A DNA stretch of 64,000 bases from Actinomadura sp. J1-007 (GCF_009793335.1 NZ_WING01000003.1:806001-870000), one strand, 5' to 3'. Positions 8,914 through 17,016 are shown, numbered from the stretch's first letter. Notes: a model not told the origin generated them from the sequence alone. Translations and numbers: made by a program.

Positions 8914-9860
8914 CGGACGATCCTCTCGTTGCGGGCGAGTCCGGCCGCCGCGGCGGCCTCCCGCCAGGTGGGCTGCGCGGCCGTGCCGCCGTTCGCCCGG
9001 GTGGACAGCGCGCCGGCCGCGGCCGCCAGGGCCAGGCTGCCGGGCAGGTCGAGGCCGTTCAGCCGTCCGGCCAGGAAGCCGGCGTCGAAGCTGTCGCCCG
9101 CGCCGACGGTGTCGAGCGGGTCGGCGGGGACGGGCGCGGCGAGCACGGCCGCGCCGTCCGCCCAGGCGAGCGCCCCCTCAGGTCCGCGCTTGACGACCGG
9201 CAGCGGTCCCCGGGCGGCGATCCGCCGGGCCGCCTCGGCGAGGTCGGCGGTCCCGCCGAGCGCCCTGGCCTCGGCGGCGTTCGGCAGCAGGACGTCCGTC
9301 GCGGCGAGCACGGCGTCCAGCCCCTCCCACCGCCCGGACGGGTCGTCGTTGGTGTCGAGGGAGGTGGTGGCCCCCGCCGCCCGCGCCGCCGCGAACAGCT
9401 CCGGCAGGCCCGCGGCCAGCGCCGGTTGCAGGAAGTACGACGCGGCGTGCACGTGCCGGGCGTCCCGCAGCGCCCGTTCGGGCACGTCGCCGGGCGCCGT
9501 GCGCGGCAGCGTCCCGGGCGCGGTCAGGATCGCGCGGTCGTCGCCGTCGGTGAGGACGACGGTCAGGCCGGTCGGGCAGGACGGGTCGACCGTGCAGGCC
9601 GACACGTCCACGTCCCGCGCGGCGAGCGCGTCCAGCACGAACCGCCCGGCCGCGTCGTCGCCGACCCGGCCGGCGAACGCCGTGCGCAGGCCCAGCCGGG
9701 CGGCGCCGCACGCCGTGATCGCCGCGGACCCGCCGAGCACCAGCTCGCCGTGCCGGACCAGCTCCTCCCGCTGGCCGAAGGCCGGCCGGCGGGGCGCGCC
9801 CACCAGCACGACGTCCGGGTTGGCGTCGCCGAGCACGAGCAGGTCGAAGGTCTTCGTCAC
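8910..9860 (-). CDS. PfkB-family carbohydrate kinase
   Basis: A 316-residue ribokinase-fold kinase that phosphorylates a sugar released or imported by this locus. The N-terminal block is LVLGDANPDVVL and the ATP-binding signature near the C terminus is DTVGAGDSFDAGF, with the catalytic Asp. A Gly-rich segment LVLGGSAAI near residue 40 replaces the usual GGxxxN. The stop overlaps the GH4 start by 4 bp. The substrate is not clear; fructose-, ribose- or tagatose-type kinases share this fold. Confidence 0.92.
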   Translation of the reverse strand: MTKTFDLLVLGDANPDVVLVGAPRRPAFGQREELVRHGELVLGGSAAITACGAARLGLRTAFAGRVGDDAAGRFVLDALAARDVDVSACTVDPSCPTGLTVVLTDGDDRAILTAPGTLPRTAPGDVPERALRDARHVHAASYFLQPALAAGLPELFAAARAAGATTSLDTNDDPSGRWEGLDAVLAATDVLLPNAAEARALGGTADLAEAARRIAARGPLPVVKRGPEGALAWADGAAVLAAPVPADPLDTVGAGDSFDAGFLAGRLNGLDLPGSLALAAAAGALSTRANGGTAAQPTWREAAAAAGLARNERIVR

Positions 9861-9900
9861 CGCACCCCCTCCAACGCGTTGCGCGTTTTGGTTCGAAACT

Positions 9901-9927
9901 GTTGCTAATCATCCACAAATGAGCAAC
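9901..9927. promoter_or_regulatory. Inverted repeat upstream of pfkB-GH4 operon
   Basis: GTTGCT (9901-9906) pairs with AGCAAC (9922-9927), about 40 bp before the PfkB start. GCGCAAGCGC follows at 9931-9940, resembling a LacI-type half-palindrome. A sugar-responsive operator is likely. The rest of 9861-10017 shows nothing else. Confidence 0.45.
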
Positions 9928-10017
9928 GTTCGCGCAAGCGCTGTCGGGAGTGACCTTCCGGACGCCGGGTCCGGGCTGACCCGGGCTGATCCGGGCGGGC
10001 CCGGCGGGCGCACGACA

Positions 10018-10061
10018 GCGACCCCGGTCGCGGCGGCTTCGGGCGCCGCGACCGGGGTCGC
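10018..10061. terminator. Perfect 18-bp hairpin after DUF4360 genes
   Basis: Arms 10018-10035 and 10044-10061 are exact reverse complements, with loop GCTTCGGG. It lies 90 bp beyond the stop of the minus-strand DUF4360 gene and upstream of the PfkB operon, so it probably ends DUF4360 transcription. Confidence 0.75.
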
Positions 10062-10151
10062 ACCTCGCCGGGCGGACGGCCGGGCAAGGGTGGGGCCGGG
10101 CCTCGTCCTTCTCCGCTGTGGACTCGGCCCGGCCGGAGGGGGTCGCGGGCG

Positions 10152-10808
10152 TCAGGCGCCCGGGCAGCGCTTCCAGTGGAAGTGGTAGACCGTGTTGACG
10201 CTGCCGTCGGTGGAGTCGAACGCCATGAAGCTCGTCTTGCCGGGGTCGGAGCTGCCCTTGCTGACGCGCAGCTCGGTGTTGATGTTGAAGTTCCGGTCCT
10301 CGCCGCACGGCTTGTAGACCAGGTCGGCCACGTCGGTGCGGTCGGAGAACTGCCAGTTGTCGGAGTAGCGCCCGCGGATCACGTGGCTGATCGGGGTGGT
10401 CTGCGACATGCCCTGGTGGTAGTAGTTCGCCCGTTGCATACCGGACGCCCCGGGCTCCAGGCTGGCGAAGCCCCGGTAGTCCGCCCCGGCGATCGCGTAC
10501 GTGAAGCCCTGCGGGACGTGCACGCGGAGGTTGATCTGGCAGTTCTTCCGGAAGGCGGTCGGGTCGGAGTCGCCGCCCGCACGCGCCAGGTAGTCGCTGT
10601 AGGTGACGGTGAAGGCGGTGTTGTCGCTGGCCGTGGCCACCGCCGCCGTCCCCGACTGGCAGCCCGAGCCGTTCACGGTGAGCACGTCGATGACGATGCG
10701 GTCCGGCGGGGGCGGCTCCTTCGCCTGCGCGGAGGCCGCCGGGGCCAGGGATCCGCCCGCGGCCAGGGCGGCGAGGCACGCCGCCGAGGCGGTCAGTTTC
10801 TTACGCAT
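10152..10808 (-). CDS. Secreted DUF4360-family protein (copy 2)
   Basis: A 218-residue exported protein with no known biochemical role. The signal peptide (KKLTASAACLAALAAGG to ASAQAKE) is followed by the DUF4360 domain. Visible blocks are VNGSGC, AFTVTYSDYLA, the RKNCQINLRVHVPQGF segment and the C-terminal FHWKRCPGA. Several Cys (GSGC, KNC, KPCGE, KRC) probably form disulfides. ATG 10808 is preceded by GAGAGGGAA. It is about 65% identical by eye to the next gene upstream, a clear tandem duplication. Fungal and actinobacterial relatives are secreted, so a surface or extracellular role is inferred. Confidence 0.88.
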   Translation of the reverse strand: MRKKLTASAACLAALAAGGSLAPAASAQAKEPPPPDRIVIDVLTVNGSGCQSGTAAVATASDNTAFTVTYSDYLARAGGDSDPTAFRKNCQINLRVHVPQGFTYAIAGADYRGFASLEPGASGMQRANYYHQGMSQTTPISHVIRGRYSDNWQFSDRTDVADLVYKPCGEDRNFNINTELRVSKGSSDPGKTSFMAFDSTDGSVNTVYHFHWKRCPGA

Positions 10809-10883
10809 GGTTCCCTCTCTTCTGGGGGCCGGCAAACTCATCACATTGGCGCGCCGCCGGGGTCTCAATAAGGAAGCGGCCCT

Positions 10884-11531
10884 TTACGGGCACCGCTTCC
10901 AGGCGAAGTGATAGGTCGTCTTGATGCTGCCGTCGACGGAGTCCATGGCCATGAAACTCGTCTTGGTGGCATCGGAGGTGCCCTTGTTCACGCGCAGTTC
11001 GGTGTTGATGTTGAAGTTGCGCTCCTCGCCGCAGGGCTTGTAAACGAGCTGGGTGACGTCGTTCACGTCGTCGAACTGCCAGTTGTCGGAGAACCGCCCG
11101 CGCAGGTTGTGGCTGATCGCGGTGGTCTGCGGCATCCCCTGGAAGTAGTAGCTGGCCTTCTCGGTGCCGGTGGCGCCGGGCTCCAGGTGCGCGAACCCCC
11201 GGTAGTCGGCCGACGCGATCGCGTAGGTGAAGCCCTGGGGGACGTGCACCTTCATGTTGATCTGGCAGTTCTTGCGGAAGTCGGTCGGGCCCGAGGTCCC
11301 GCCCACCTGCGCCATGTAGTCGCTGTAGGTGACGGTGAACGCCTCCTTGTCGTCCGACACGGCCACCGCCGCGGTCCCGGTCGGGCAGCCGGAGCCGATG
11401 ACGGTCGCGATCTCGATGGTGACCCCGTCGGGGCCTGGGCCGCGCGGGACGGGGGAGGCGGAGGCGGGGCGGCCGGCGGCGGCGGTGAGCGCCAGGGCGA
11501 CGGCAGCGGTAATTGCGAGCCCTTTTCGCAT
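10884..11531 (-). CDS. Secreted DUF4360-family protein (copy 1)
   Basis: A 215-residue paralogue of the adjacent protein. A short signal peptide (LAITAAVALALTAAAG to ASASP) precedes the domain. Shared blocks are VIGSGCPTGTAAVAV, AFTVTYSDYMA, VPQGFTYAIASADYRGF, YKPCGEERNFNINTELRV and HFAWKRCP. ATG 11531 follows GAGAGG. The two copies are 75 bp apart on the same strand and likely form one transcript; sequence drift is highest in the signal peptide and the loop around residue 120. Function unknown. Confidence 0.88.
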   Translation of the reverse strand: MRKGLAITAAVALALTAAAGRPASASPVPRGPGPDGVTIEIATVIGSGCPTGTAAVAVSDDKEAFTVTYSDYMAQVGGTSGPTDFRKNCQINMKVHVPQGFTYAIASADYRGFAHLEPGATGTEKASYYFQGMPQTTAISHNLRGRFSDNWQFDDVNDVTQLVYKPCGEERNFNINTELRVNKGTSDATKTSFMAMDSVDGSIKTTYHFAWKRCP

Positions 11532-11855
11532 GATTTGCCTCTCTACGGGGCGGGTGGGCGCCTGTTCGAGGACCTCGCGCAAAGATTAACTTCACCCCAA
11601 AGAATGGTCAACGAACACTTTTCCACATTTCCCGGCCGGCCGGATCGGAGAAAGTAAACTGGTCTAGTGACCCCGTTCGATCTGGGCGAACGTGCCGTTC
11701 AATTTTCAAGGACCCGGCGGGCGAACGGGCGGATCGTTCCATAAAGGCGCCCGTCGAAATCCACCCGCCGTTCAGAACGGCTAGAACGGCGCCTCCCGCC
11801 CGCGCCCGCGGACCACCGGGCGGCGCCCGCGCCGCGCCTTCGGTACGGTCAAGCC
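11532..11855. other. Intergenic region before DUF72 gene
   Basis: 324 bp without a convincing gene. It holds AT-rich promoter-like sequence for both flanking genes. A GGTCTAGTGACC imperfect palindrome lies at 11661-11672. Confidence 0.4.
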
Positions 11856-12706
11856 ATGCGGCTTCACGTGGGATGCGCGATGTGGACTCACGCGCCATGG
11901 CAGGGGCGTTTCCTGCCCCATCCGCTGCCCCGAAGGAACGGCTCCGCGCCTACGCGTCCTGGTGCAACGCCGTCGAGGGCAACACGACGTTCTATGCGAC
12001 CCCGGCGAGATCGGCCGTGGAGTCGTGGGCGGCGCAGACCTCCCCTGACTTCCGCTTCGTCGTGAAGCTGCCGAAGACCGTCACGCACGAGCACCGCCTC
12101 ACCGGCGCCGACGAGGAGGTCCGCTCGTTCCTGGAGGCGGTCGAGCCGCTCGGCCCGCGCGTCCACGCGCTGTGGGTGCAGCTGCCGGGCTCGTTCGGGC
12201 CGAACGACGTCGGCGCCCTCGCGGCCTTCCTGCGCCGCCTCCCCCGCTCCCACCGGTACGCCGTGGAGGTCAGGCACCGGGCGTTCTTCGAGGACGCGCG
12301 GTCCGAGCGGCTGCTCGAACGGGTCCTCGGCGACGCCGGCGCCGAGTGGGTCCCGTTCGACACCGTCACGCTGTTCCAGAGCCCTCCGAGCACCGACGCC
12401 GAACGGGACGCGTGGATGAAGAAGCCGCGCGTGCCGCGCCGGTCGTCCGCCCTGACCGGCCGCCCGATCGTCCGCTACCTCGGCCGCGACGACGTCGAGC
12501 GGACGGTCGAGGGCTGGGGGCACTGGGTCGGCGCGGTCGCGGAGTGGCTGCGCGAGGGCCGTTCGCCCACCGTGTTCGTCCACACGCCCGACAACGCGGA
12601 GGCGCTGGCGCTCGCGCGCCGCTTCCACGACGAGGTCAGGGCGCGTGTCCCCGGGGTCGATCCGCTGCCCGAGCCCGTCCCGGCCGAGCCTCCCGCCCTT
12701 TTCTGA
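11856..12706 (+). CDS. DUF72-family protein (frameshifted near 5' end)
   Basis: TIM-barrel-like DUF72 (YecE) protein of unknown function. ATG 11856 gives the standard start MRLHVGCAMWTHAPWQGRF. The frame is then lost at CCCC (11928-11931). One added C joins it to PKERLRAYASWCNAVEGNTTFY, the family's most conserved block, and the frame continues to 12706 for 283 residues. Later blocks are FVVKLPKTVTHE, YAVEVRHRAFF, VRYLGRD and VFVHTPDNAEAL, all usual for DUF72. It is convergent with the sensor kinase gene, 30 bp apart. Confidence 0.86.
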
Positions 12707-12736
12707 CCGCGCGGCCCAGGCCGCCGTCCGTTACTC

Positions 12737-14608
12737 CTACGGCTTCACCGGCTGCGCGAGGAGGTTCAACGGGATCTCGGCTTCGAGGGTGTAGGAGGAA
12801 GGCGTCGGACGGGTGGTCAGGTGCCCGCCCAGATCGTTCACCCGCACGGTCAGGTTCCTGAGGCCGCTGCCGCCTGAGACGGGACCGCCGGGCGCCGGAA
12901 CGCCCGGAGAGGGCGCGGCGGAGCCGGGGGCGCGGCACGGGCCGTCGTTCGTGATCTCGATCCGGGCCGCCGCGGGCGTCGTGCGGACGGTGATGGCGAC
13001 CCGGCGCGGGCTGCTGTGCCGCAGGACGTTGGCCACGGCCTCCCGGAGCACGATGGCCAGCGTCCTGTCGACCTCGACGCGGACGGGCGTGGGGTCGGCC
13101 TCGACGGCGACCCGGACGCCGAGGGCGGTCAGCGTCGCGCGGGCGGACGCGAGCTCCGCCGCCAGCGACACGTCGCCGGAGGCGTCCACGACGCCGCGCA
13201 GCTCGGCCAGGGAGCGGCGGGCCAGCTCGGCCGCCTCGGCCAGCTCGCGGCGGGCCCGTTCCGGGTCGCCGGGCAGCACGCGGAGGGCCAGCTCGGACTT
13301 CAACGCGATGGCCGACAGGCCGTACCCGAGCAGGTCGTGGACGTCGCCCGCGAGGCGGACCCGTTCGGCGTGGACCGCCATCCGGGCCACCCGGGCGCGT
13401 ACGGCGCGCAGGTCGCCCGCGATCTCGGCCAGCCTGACCAGCGCGAAGAACGCCACGGCCGTGGTCACCTGGGAGACGCCGAGGTAGAGGCTCTCGGTCG
13501 GCGGCCACGCGCCGTCGAGCACGGCGATCACCGGCGCACTCCCGAGGACGAGCGCCGCGCCTGCCCAGGCGGCGCGGCCGCGGAACAGCAGGAGCACGGA
13601 CGCGGCCAGCGGCCCCACCGTCATGTACCACTGGAGGTCGCCGAGGATCGGCAGGTAGACGACGGCGGCCTGGGCGGCGAGGTAGCCGTACGGCATCCGG
13701 CGGGCCTGGAGCCGCAGGGCCATGTGGTGGAGCTGGAGCGCGAGGACCAGGGCCTGGCCGCCCAGCAGGAGCGTCCACTCGCGCGGGCCCGCGCCGACGC
13801 CGGCGAGGTACTGGGCGGACGACGTCAGGTAGCCGCCCGCGATGAGGAGCATGGCCCACAGCGCCCGGCGCTCCTCGCGCCGGTCGGCCGCCGCCCCCGA
13901 CTCCCGGACGCGGTAGGCGGCGGCGAGCGAGCGCGCGCCGTCCAGCGTGGCCCGGGCGGTGCGGACGAGTTCCGGGAGGGCGGCGGCCATCCGTTCGGGA
14001 GAGCGCTCCGCCGCGGCGGCGGCGCGCCGGGCGATGTCGGAGAGGCCGCCGCCGAGCAGGTGGTCCAGGTCCTCCCCCGCCCGGAGTCGTTCGGACGTCA
14101 CCGCGATCGCGGCCAGCTCGTCGCGGGTGGCGTGCATGCGCGCGCCCATCCGCGCGAGATGGGAGACCGCGTACAGGACGAGGCCCACTTCCAGCGTGGA
14201 GGTGACCGCGTAGAACATCCCCCCGGCACCGCCGCCGTAGGCTCCGCCGGACGCCGCGGCGCTCGCCGCCGCCGCCGCGAACAGCGCCCACCGGGCGCGG
14301 CCCCGCACCGTGATCAGGAACGAGCCCGCGAGGAACGCCGGGAGGCCGATCCAGATCCCGCCGAAGACCAGGAAGGGCAGGTAGGTGAACGCGGCCAGCG
14401 CGGGGAGCAGGAGCCGGGGCCGGGCGCGGGGCCCGAGCAGGACGACTTGCAGGACGACGACCGGGGCCACGGCGGCGAGGTACGCGGCGCTCGTCCACGA
14501 GAAGCCGAAGTAGCGGGCCCGCGACAGGGCGAACACCGCGGCGACGCAGAGGACGTACGCGGCGGTCAGCGCCCGCGCGCCGCGCGGCCCCGAACCGTCA
14601 TCGCCCAT
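12737..14608 (-). CDS. NarL-type sensor histidine kinase with duplicated, degenerate first module
   Basis: A 623-residue orphan kinase. The second half is a normal HisKA_3 kinase: six hydrophobic helices, DHp motif GDVHDLLGYGLS with the phospho-His near residue 424, ATPase N-box VLREAVANVLRHS and G-box SGLRNL. The first half repeats the plan with membrane helices and the DHp-like segment EDLDHLLGGGLSDIA. Here the His position is Asp and no ATPase domain follows. ATG 14608 follows GGAGGGG. No response regulator is adjacent. The upstream region holds the 22-bp repeat array. The degenerate half may act as sensor or dimerisation brake (inference). Confidence 0.88.
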   Translation of the reverse strand: MGDDGSGPRGARALTAAYVLCVAAVFALSRARYFGFSWTSAAYLAAVAPVVVLQVVLLGPRARPRLLLPALAAFTYLPFLVFGGIWIGLPAFLAGSFLITVRGRARWALFAAAAASAAASGGAYGGGAGGMFYAVTSTLEVGLVLYAVSHLARMGARMHATRDELAAIAVTSERLRAGEDLDHLLGGGLSDIARRAAAAAERSPERMAAALPELVRTARATLDGARSLAAAYRVRESGAAADRREERRALWAMLLIAGGYLTSSAQYLAGVGAGPREWTLLLGGQALVLALQLHHMALRLQARRMPYGYLAAQAAVVYLPILGDLQWYMTVGPLAASVLLLFRGRAAWAGAALVLGSAPVIAVLDGAWPPTESLYLGVSQVTTAVAFFALVRLAEIAGDLRAVRARVARMAVHAERVRLAGDVHDLLGYGLSAIALKSELALRVLPGDPERARRELAEAAELARRSLAELRGVVDASGDVSLAAELASARATLTALGVRVAVEADPTPVRVEVDRTLAIVLREAVANVLRHSSPRRVAITVRTTPAAARIEITNDGPCRAPGSAAPSPGVPAPGGPVSGGSGLRNLTVRVNDLGGHLTTRPTPSSYTLEAEIPLNLLAQPVKP

Positions 14609-14694
14609 CGCCCCTCCCGTCGCACGCGTGCGCATTCTCCCATGATCGGCATGGCGGGGACGGCGCCGCGAAGGCCGTCCTCGGGAACACGCGG

Positions 14695-14870
14695 AGGCCC
14701 TGGCACGCGTCCCGGCAGAGAGCAGGAGCATCCCTTGCAGGGACCAGGAGAGACCTTTGAAGGGTGCAGAAGCCGCCTCGCCAAGGTGCAGGGGCGGCCC
14801 CGGCAGAGTCCAGACACGGCTCCCCCAGAGTCCAGGCGCGACTCCGGCAGGGTGTCGTACGCTCGGCAGC
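14695..14870. repeat. Tandem array of eight 22-bp degenerate repeats
   Basis: Eight head-to-tail 22-bp units start at 14695, 14717, 14739, 14761, 14783, 14805, 14827 and 14849 with no spacers. The left half is most conserved: A at position 1 in 8/8, G at 2 in 7/8, G at 4 in 7/8, G or C at 6 in 8/8, C-A at 7-8 in 6/8, G at 9 in 8/8; C at 16 and C at 22 occur in 7/8. Consensus core is AGRGTSCAGG. The 22-bp period is two DNA turns and not a multiple of 3. The array lies between the sensor kinase and Crp starts, so a protein-binding array is the best guess. Confidence 0.8.
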
Positions 14871-14940
14871 GGCGGTCAGTCCACACCTCGGACGGGTCGA
14901 TTTCCACTTTCTTAGAGAGTTCCTCTTGCCCGAAGCTAAG

Positions 14941-14956
14941 TAGATAATTACACTCG
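14941..14956 (+). promoter_or_regulatory. Probable -10 of a leaderless crp-type transcript
   Basis: TAGATA at 14941-14946 in a markedly AT-rich patch ends 9 bases before the GTG start at 14956. Transcription starting about 7-9 bases after it would give a leaderless mRNA, common in actinobacteria. There is no Shine-Dalgarno sequence before this GTG. Confidence 0.45.
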
Positions 14957-15648
14957 TGAACGTGGACGAGTACGACTATCTCTTCGAGGACTCGAAGACC
15001 CTGCTCACGGGCCCCGAGCTGGAGTTCTTCGAGCGGTACGGGCAGGCGCTGCACCGGGAGGCCGGGCACCGCTTCATCGAGCAGGACGAGAAGACCGACT
15101 TCATGCTCCTGATCCGCAAGGGCCACGTCATCGTGTGGAACCCCGCGCTCAGGAGGATCCAGGCCATCCGGGGCGAGGGCGAGGTGGTCGGCGAGACCGC
15201 CGCCATCGCGGGCATGCCCCGGTCGGCGACCATCGAGGCGCTCGACTCCGTCGAGGTCCTGCGCCTGTCGGGACGCCGGTACCGGCAGTTCCTTGGCGAG
15301 CACCCCCGGGCGGCGATCTCGCTGCTGCGGGCGGTGTACGAGCGGCTGTCCGAGGCCGACCAGCAGGCGGCCGACTCGTCGGAGCTGGCCGCCGAGCAGC
15401 GGCTCGCGAAGACGTTCGTCCGGCTGATCGAGAGCGGCTTCGCCAAGCCGTCCGCGCGCGGCCTGGTCGTCAAGCTCAGCCAGGACGGCATCCGGGCGTT
15501 CAACGGCGGCTCCCTCGCCTCCGTGAAGAAGATCATCCGAACCTTCAAGGAGCACGGGATCGTCGCCACCTCCCGGCAGGCCACGATCATCCTCGACCCC
15601 GGGGCGCTGCGCGAGATCGCCAAGGGCGACCGCACGGCCCTGGACTGA
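14956..15648 (+). CDS. Crp/Fnr-family transcription regulator
   Basis: A 230-residue regulator with an N-terminal cyclic-nucleotide-binding domain (about 20-135) and a C-terminal winged helix (about 150-225). The phosphate-binding cassette is intact: GEVVGETAAIAGMPRSATIEAL has the Glu and the Arg expected for cNMP binding. The recognition region is LSQDGIRAFNGGSLASVKKI, where Crp has its HTH; it diverges from E. coli Crp, so the DNA site will differ. Start GTG 14956 gives MNVDEYDYLFED. The gene follows the 22-bp repeat array and leads a run of three co-directional genes, the third also with a cNMP-binding domain. Confidence 0.92.
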   Translation: MNVDEYDYLFEDSKTLLTGPELEFFERYGQALHREAGHRFIEQDEKTDFMLLIRKGHVIVWNPALRRIQAIRGEGEVVGETAAIAGMPRSATIEALDSVEVLRLSGRRYRQFLGEHPRAAISLLRAVYERLSEADQQAADSSELAAEQRLAKTFVRLIESGFAKPSARGLVVKLSQDGIRAFNGGSLASVKKIIRTFKEHGIVATSRQATIILDPGALREIAKGDRTALD

Positions 15649-15668
15649 CGAGAGCGAGTTGCGCCGAC

Positions 15669-16202
15669 ATGTTCAAGCGCCCGAAGTCGAAGACCGTCGA
15701 CCTTCTCCGGCACCCGCTGATCCGCGAGCTGACGAGGCTGCCGCTCGACCGCGACGACTTCGTCATCTTCGGCAGCGGCCCCCTGCTGGCCTGCGGGATC
15801 CGGGACGACATCAGCGACCTCGACGTCGTCGTCCGCAAGAGCGCCTGGGACCGGGTCGTGCGCATCAGCAGGCCGTCGACCGGCGACATCAGCGGGGCGC
15901 CGACGCGGTGCCTGGAGACCGCGCACGGGCGGATCGAGTTCTCCCAGAAGTGGATCTTCGACGGCTGGGACACCGAGGACCTGATCGCCCGCTCCGAGAT
16001 CATCGGCGGGCTGCGGTTCGCGCCGGTGGACGACGTCGAGCGCTACAAGCTCATGCTCATCGCCGACGAGAAGCTGAAGCGCGACAAGGACGAGCCCGAC
16101 GTGGCGGCGATCCAGGAGTGGCGGCGGGACCGCGAGCAGCGCGGCGAGGCCCAGCCCGTCGAGAGCCGCGCCACCTGCATACGGCCGCGGTTCGTCGGCT
16201 AG
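15669..16202 (+). CDS. Minimal nucleotidyltransferase-fold protein
   Basis: A 177-residue soluble protein. The motif GSGPLLACGIRDDISDLDVVV (from about residue 35) fits the Pol-beta-type nucleotidyltransferase pattern G-S followed by D-x-D. The later IEFS strand may supply the third acidic residue. The C-terminal helices (VERYKLMLIADEKLKRDKDEPD) resemble MNT and aminoglycoside-type transferase helical tails. It starts at ATG 15669, 20 bp after the Crp stop, and is followed 43 bp later by a cNMP-binding protein. No partner HEPN gene is present, which argues against a standard MNT-HEPN toxin pair. Substrate unknown; activity is inferred from motif only. Confidence 0.7.
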   Translation: MFKRPKSKTVDLLRHPLIRELTRLPLDRDDFVIFGSGPLLACGIRDDISDLDVVVRKSAWDRVVRISRPSTGDISGAPTRCLETAHGRIEFSQKWIFDGWDTEDLIARSEIIGGLRFAPVDDVERYKLMLIADEKLKRDKDEPDVAAIQEWRRDREQRGEAQPVESRATCIRPRFVG

Positions 16203-16245
16203 CGGCGCCCGTCGCCGCGCCCCCACCGCAAGGAGGACGGGACAG

Positions 16246-16698
16246 ATGACATCCGAGACCACGCCCCCGGAACCGGGCACGTTCCTCGCCGCGCTCGGCC
16301 CCGCCGAGCGCGAGGAGCTCCTCGCGCTCGGGGTGCGCGAGCGCCGGCCCGCGGGCGCGACCCTGTTCACCGAGAACGGCGAGACGACCTCGGTGCTCGT
16401 GCTGCTGGAGGGCTGGGTCGAGGCCGACACCGACGAGCCGGGCGGCGCGGCGCGGGAGGGCGACGCGGGCGACGCGCTCGTCCCCGCCCTGCATGGGCCC
16501 GGGTCGCTGCTCGGGGAGCTGTCGGCCGTCGTGCGGGGGCCCAGGTCCGCGACCGTGCGGGCCCTGGAGCCGGTGCACACGCTCAAGGTCCCGCCGGAGG
16601 AGTTCGAGGCGTTCCTGGCGCGCCGTCCGGGGGTGAGCATCCAGATCGCCAGGACCTGGCTGAAACGCGCGTACATCGCGGGCATCCACCCGTACTGA
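16246..16698 (+). CDS. Stand-alone cyclic nucleotide-binding domain protein
   Basis: A 150-residue protein made almost wholly of one cNMP-binding beta-roll. The cassette GSLLGELSAVVRGPRSATVRAL has the conserved Glu and Arg, so ligand binding is likely. The C-terminal helix (SIQIARTWLKRAYIAGIHPY) replaces the DNA-binding domain of Crp, so it is a sensor or decoy and not a repressor. ATG 16246 follows AAGGAGGA. It resembles the N-terminal half of the Crp protein two genes upstream in plan, not closely in sequence. The trio Crp / nucleotidyltransferase / cNBD looks like one signalling module (inference). Confidence 0.85.
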   Translation: MTSETTPPEPGTFLAALGPAEREELLALGVRERRPAGATLFTENGETTSVLVLLEGWVEADTDEPGGAAREGDAGDALVPALHGPGSLLGELSAVVRGPRSATVRALEPVHTLKVPPEEFEAFLARRPGVSIQIARTWLKRAYIAGIHPY

Positions 16699-16780
16699 CG
16701 GGCCACCCACCGGCCCGTGCCGAACGTTCGACCGCCGGACCCCCGCTCACCGGCACCTTCGCGCCCGAGGGCCGTCCCCT

Positions 16781-16825
16781 AGGGCCAGAGCGCCACTGCC
16801 GCCAAGCCGAAGACGCTCCGGCCCT
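16781..16825. terminator. Hairpin after the cNMP trio
   Basis: AGGGCCAGAGCG (16781-16792) pairs with CGCTCCGGCCCT (16814-16825), 12 bp with one mismatch and a 21-base loop, 83 bp after the cNBD stop. The rest of 16699-17016 shows no supported gene. Confidence 0.5.
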
Positions 16826-17016
16826 GGGACGGTTCTCCCGATTCCCTTGGAGGGGAGTCCGCTGTTTACACAACCAACTGTGAGGCCAAGAGGCGACTCC
16901 TGGCAAGCCGCGCGGGGGCCCTCCCCGCGCGCCGCGGGACCCGGCGCCGCACGCCCCGGCGTGCGCGCCGCCCGCGCCGTCCGCGCCGCCGTGCGCGCAG
17001 CGATGGGGCCGGACGG

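Noticed and set aside
11658..11673. DasR-type site (ACTGGTCTAG...)
   Set aside because: Only the left half matches the known consensus and the flanking genes are not aminosugar genes. Kept as a note only.
14695..14870. CRISPR array
   Set aside because: Repeats are 22 bp with no spacers and diverged, and there are no cas genes.
15669..16202. MNT-HEPN toxin-antitoxin pair
   Set aside because: The nucleotidyltransferase-like gene has no HEPN partner; its neighbours are cNMP-binding proteins.
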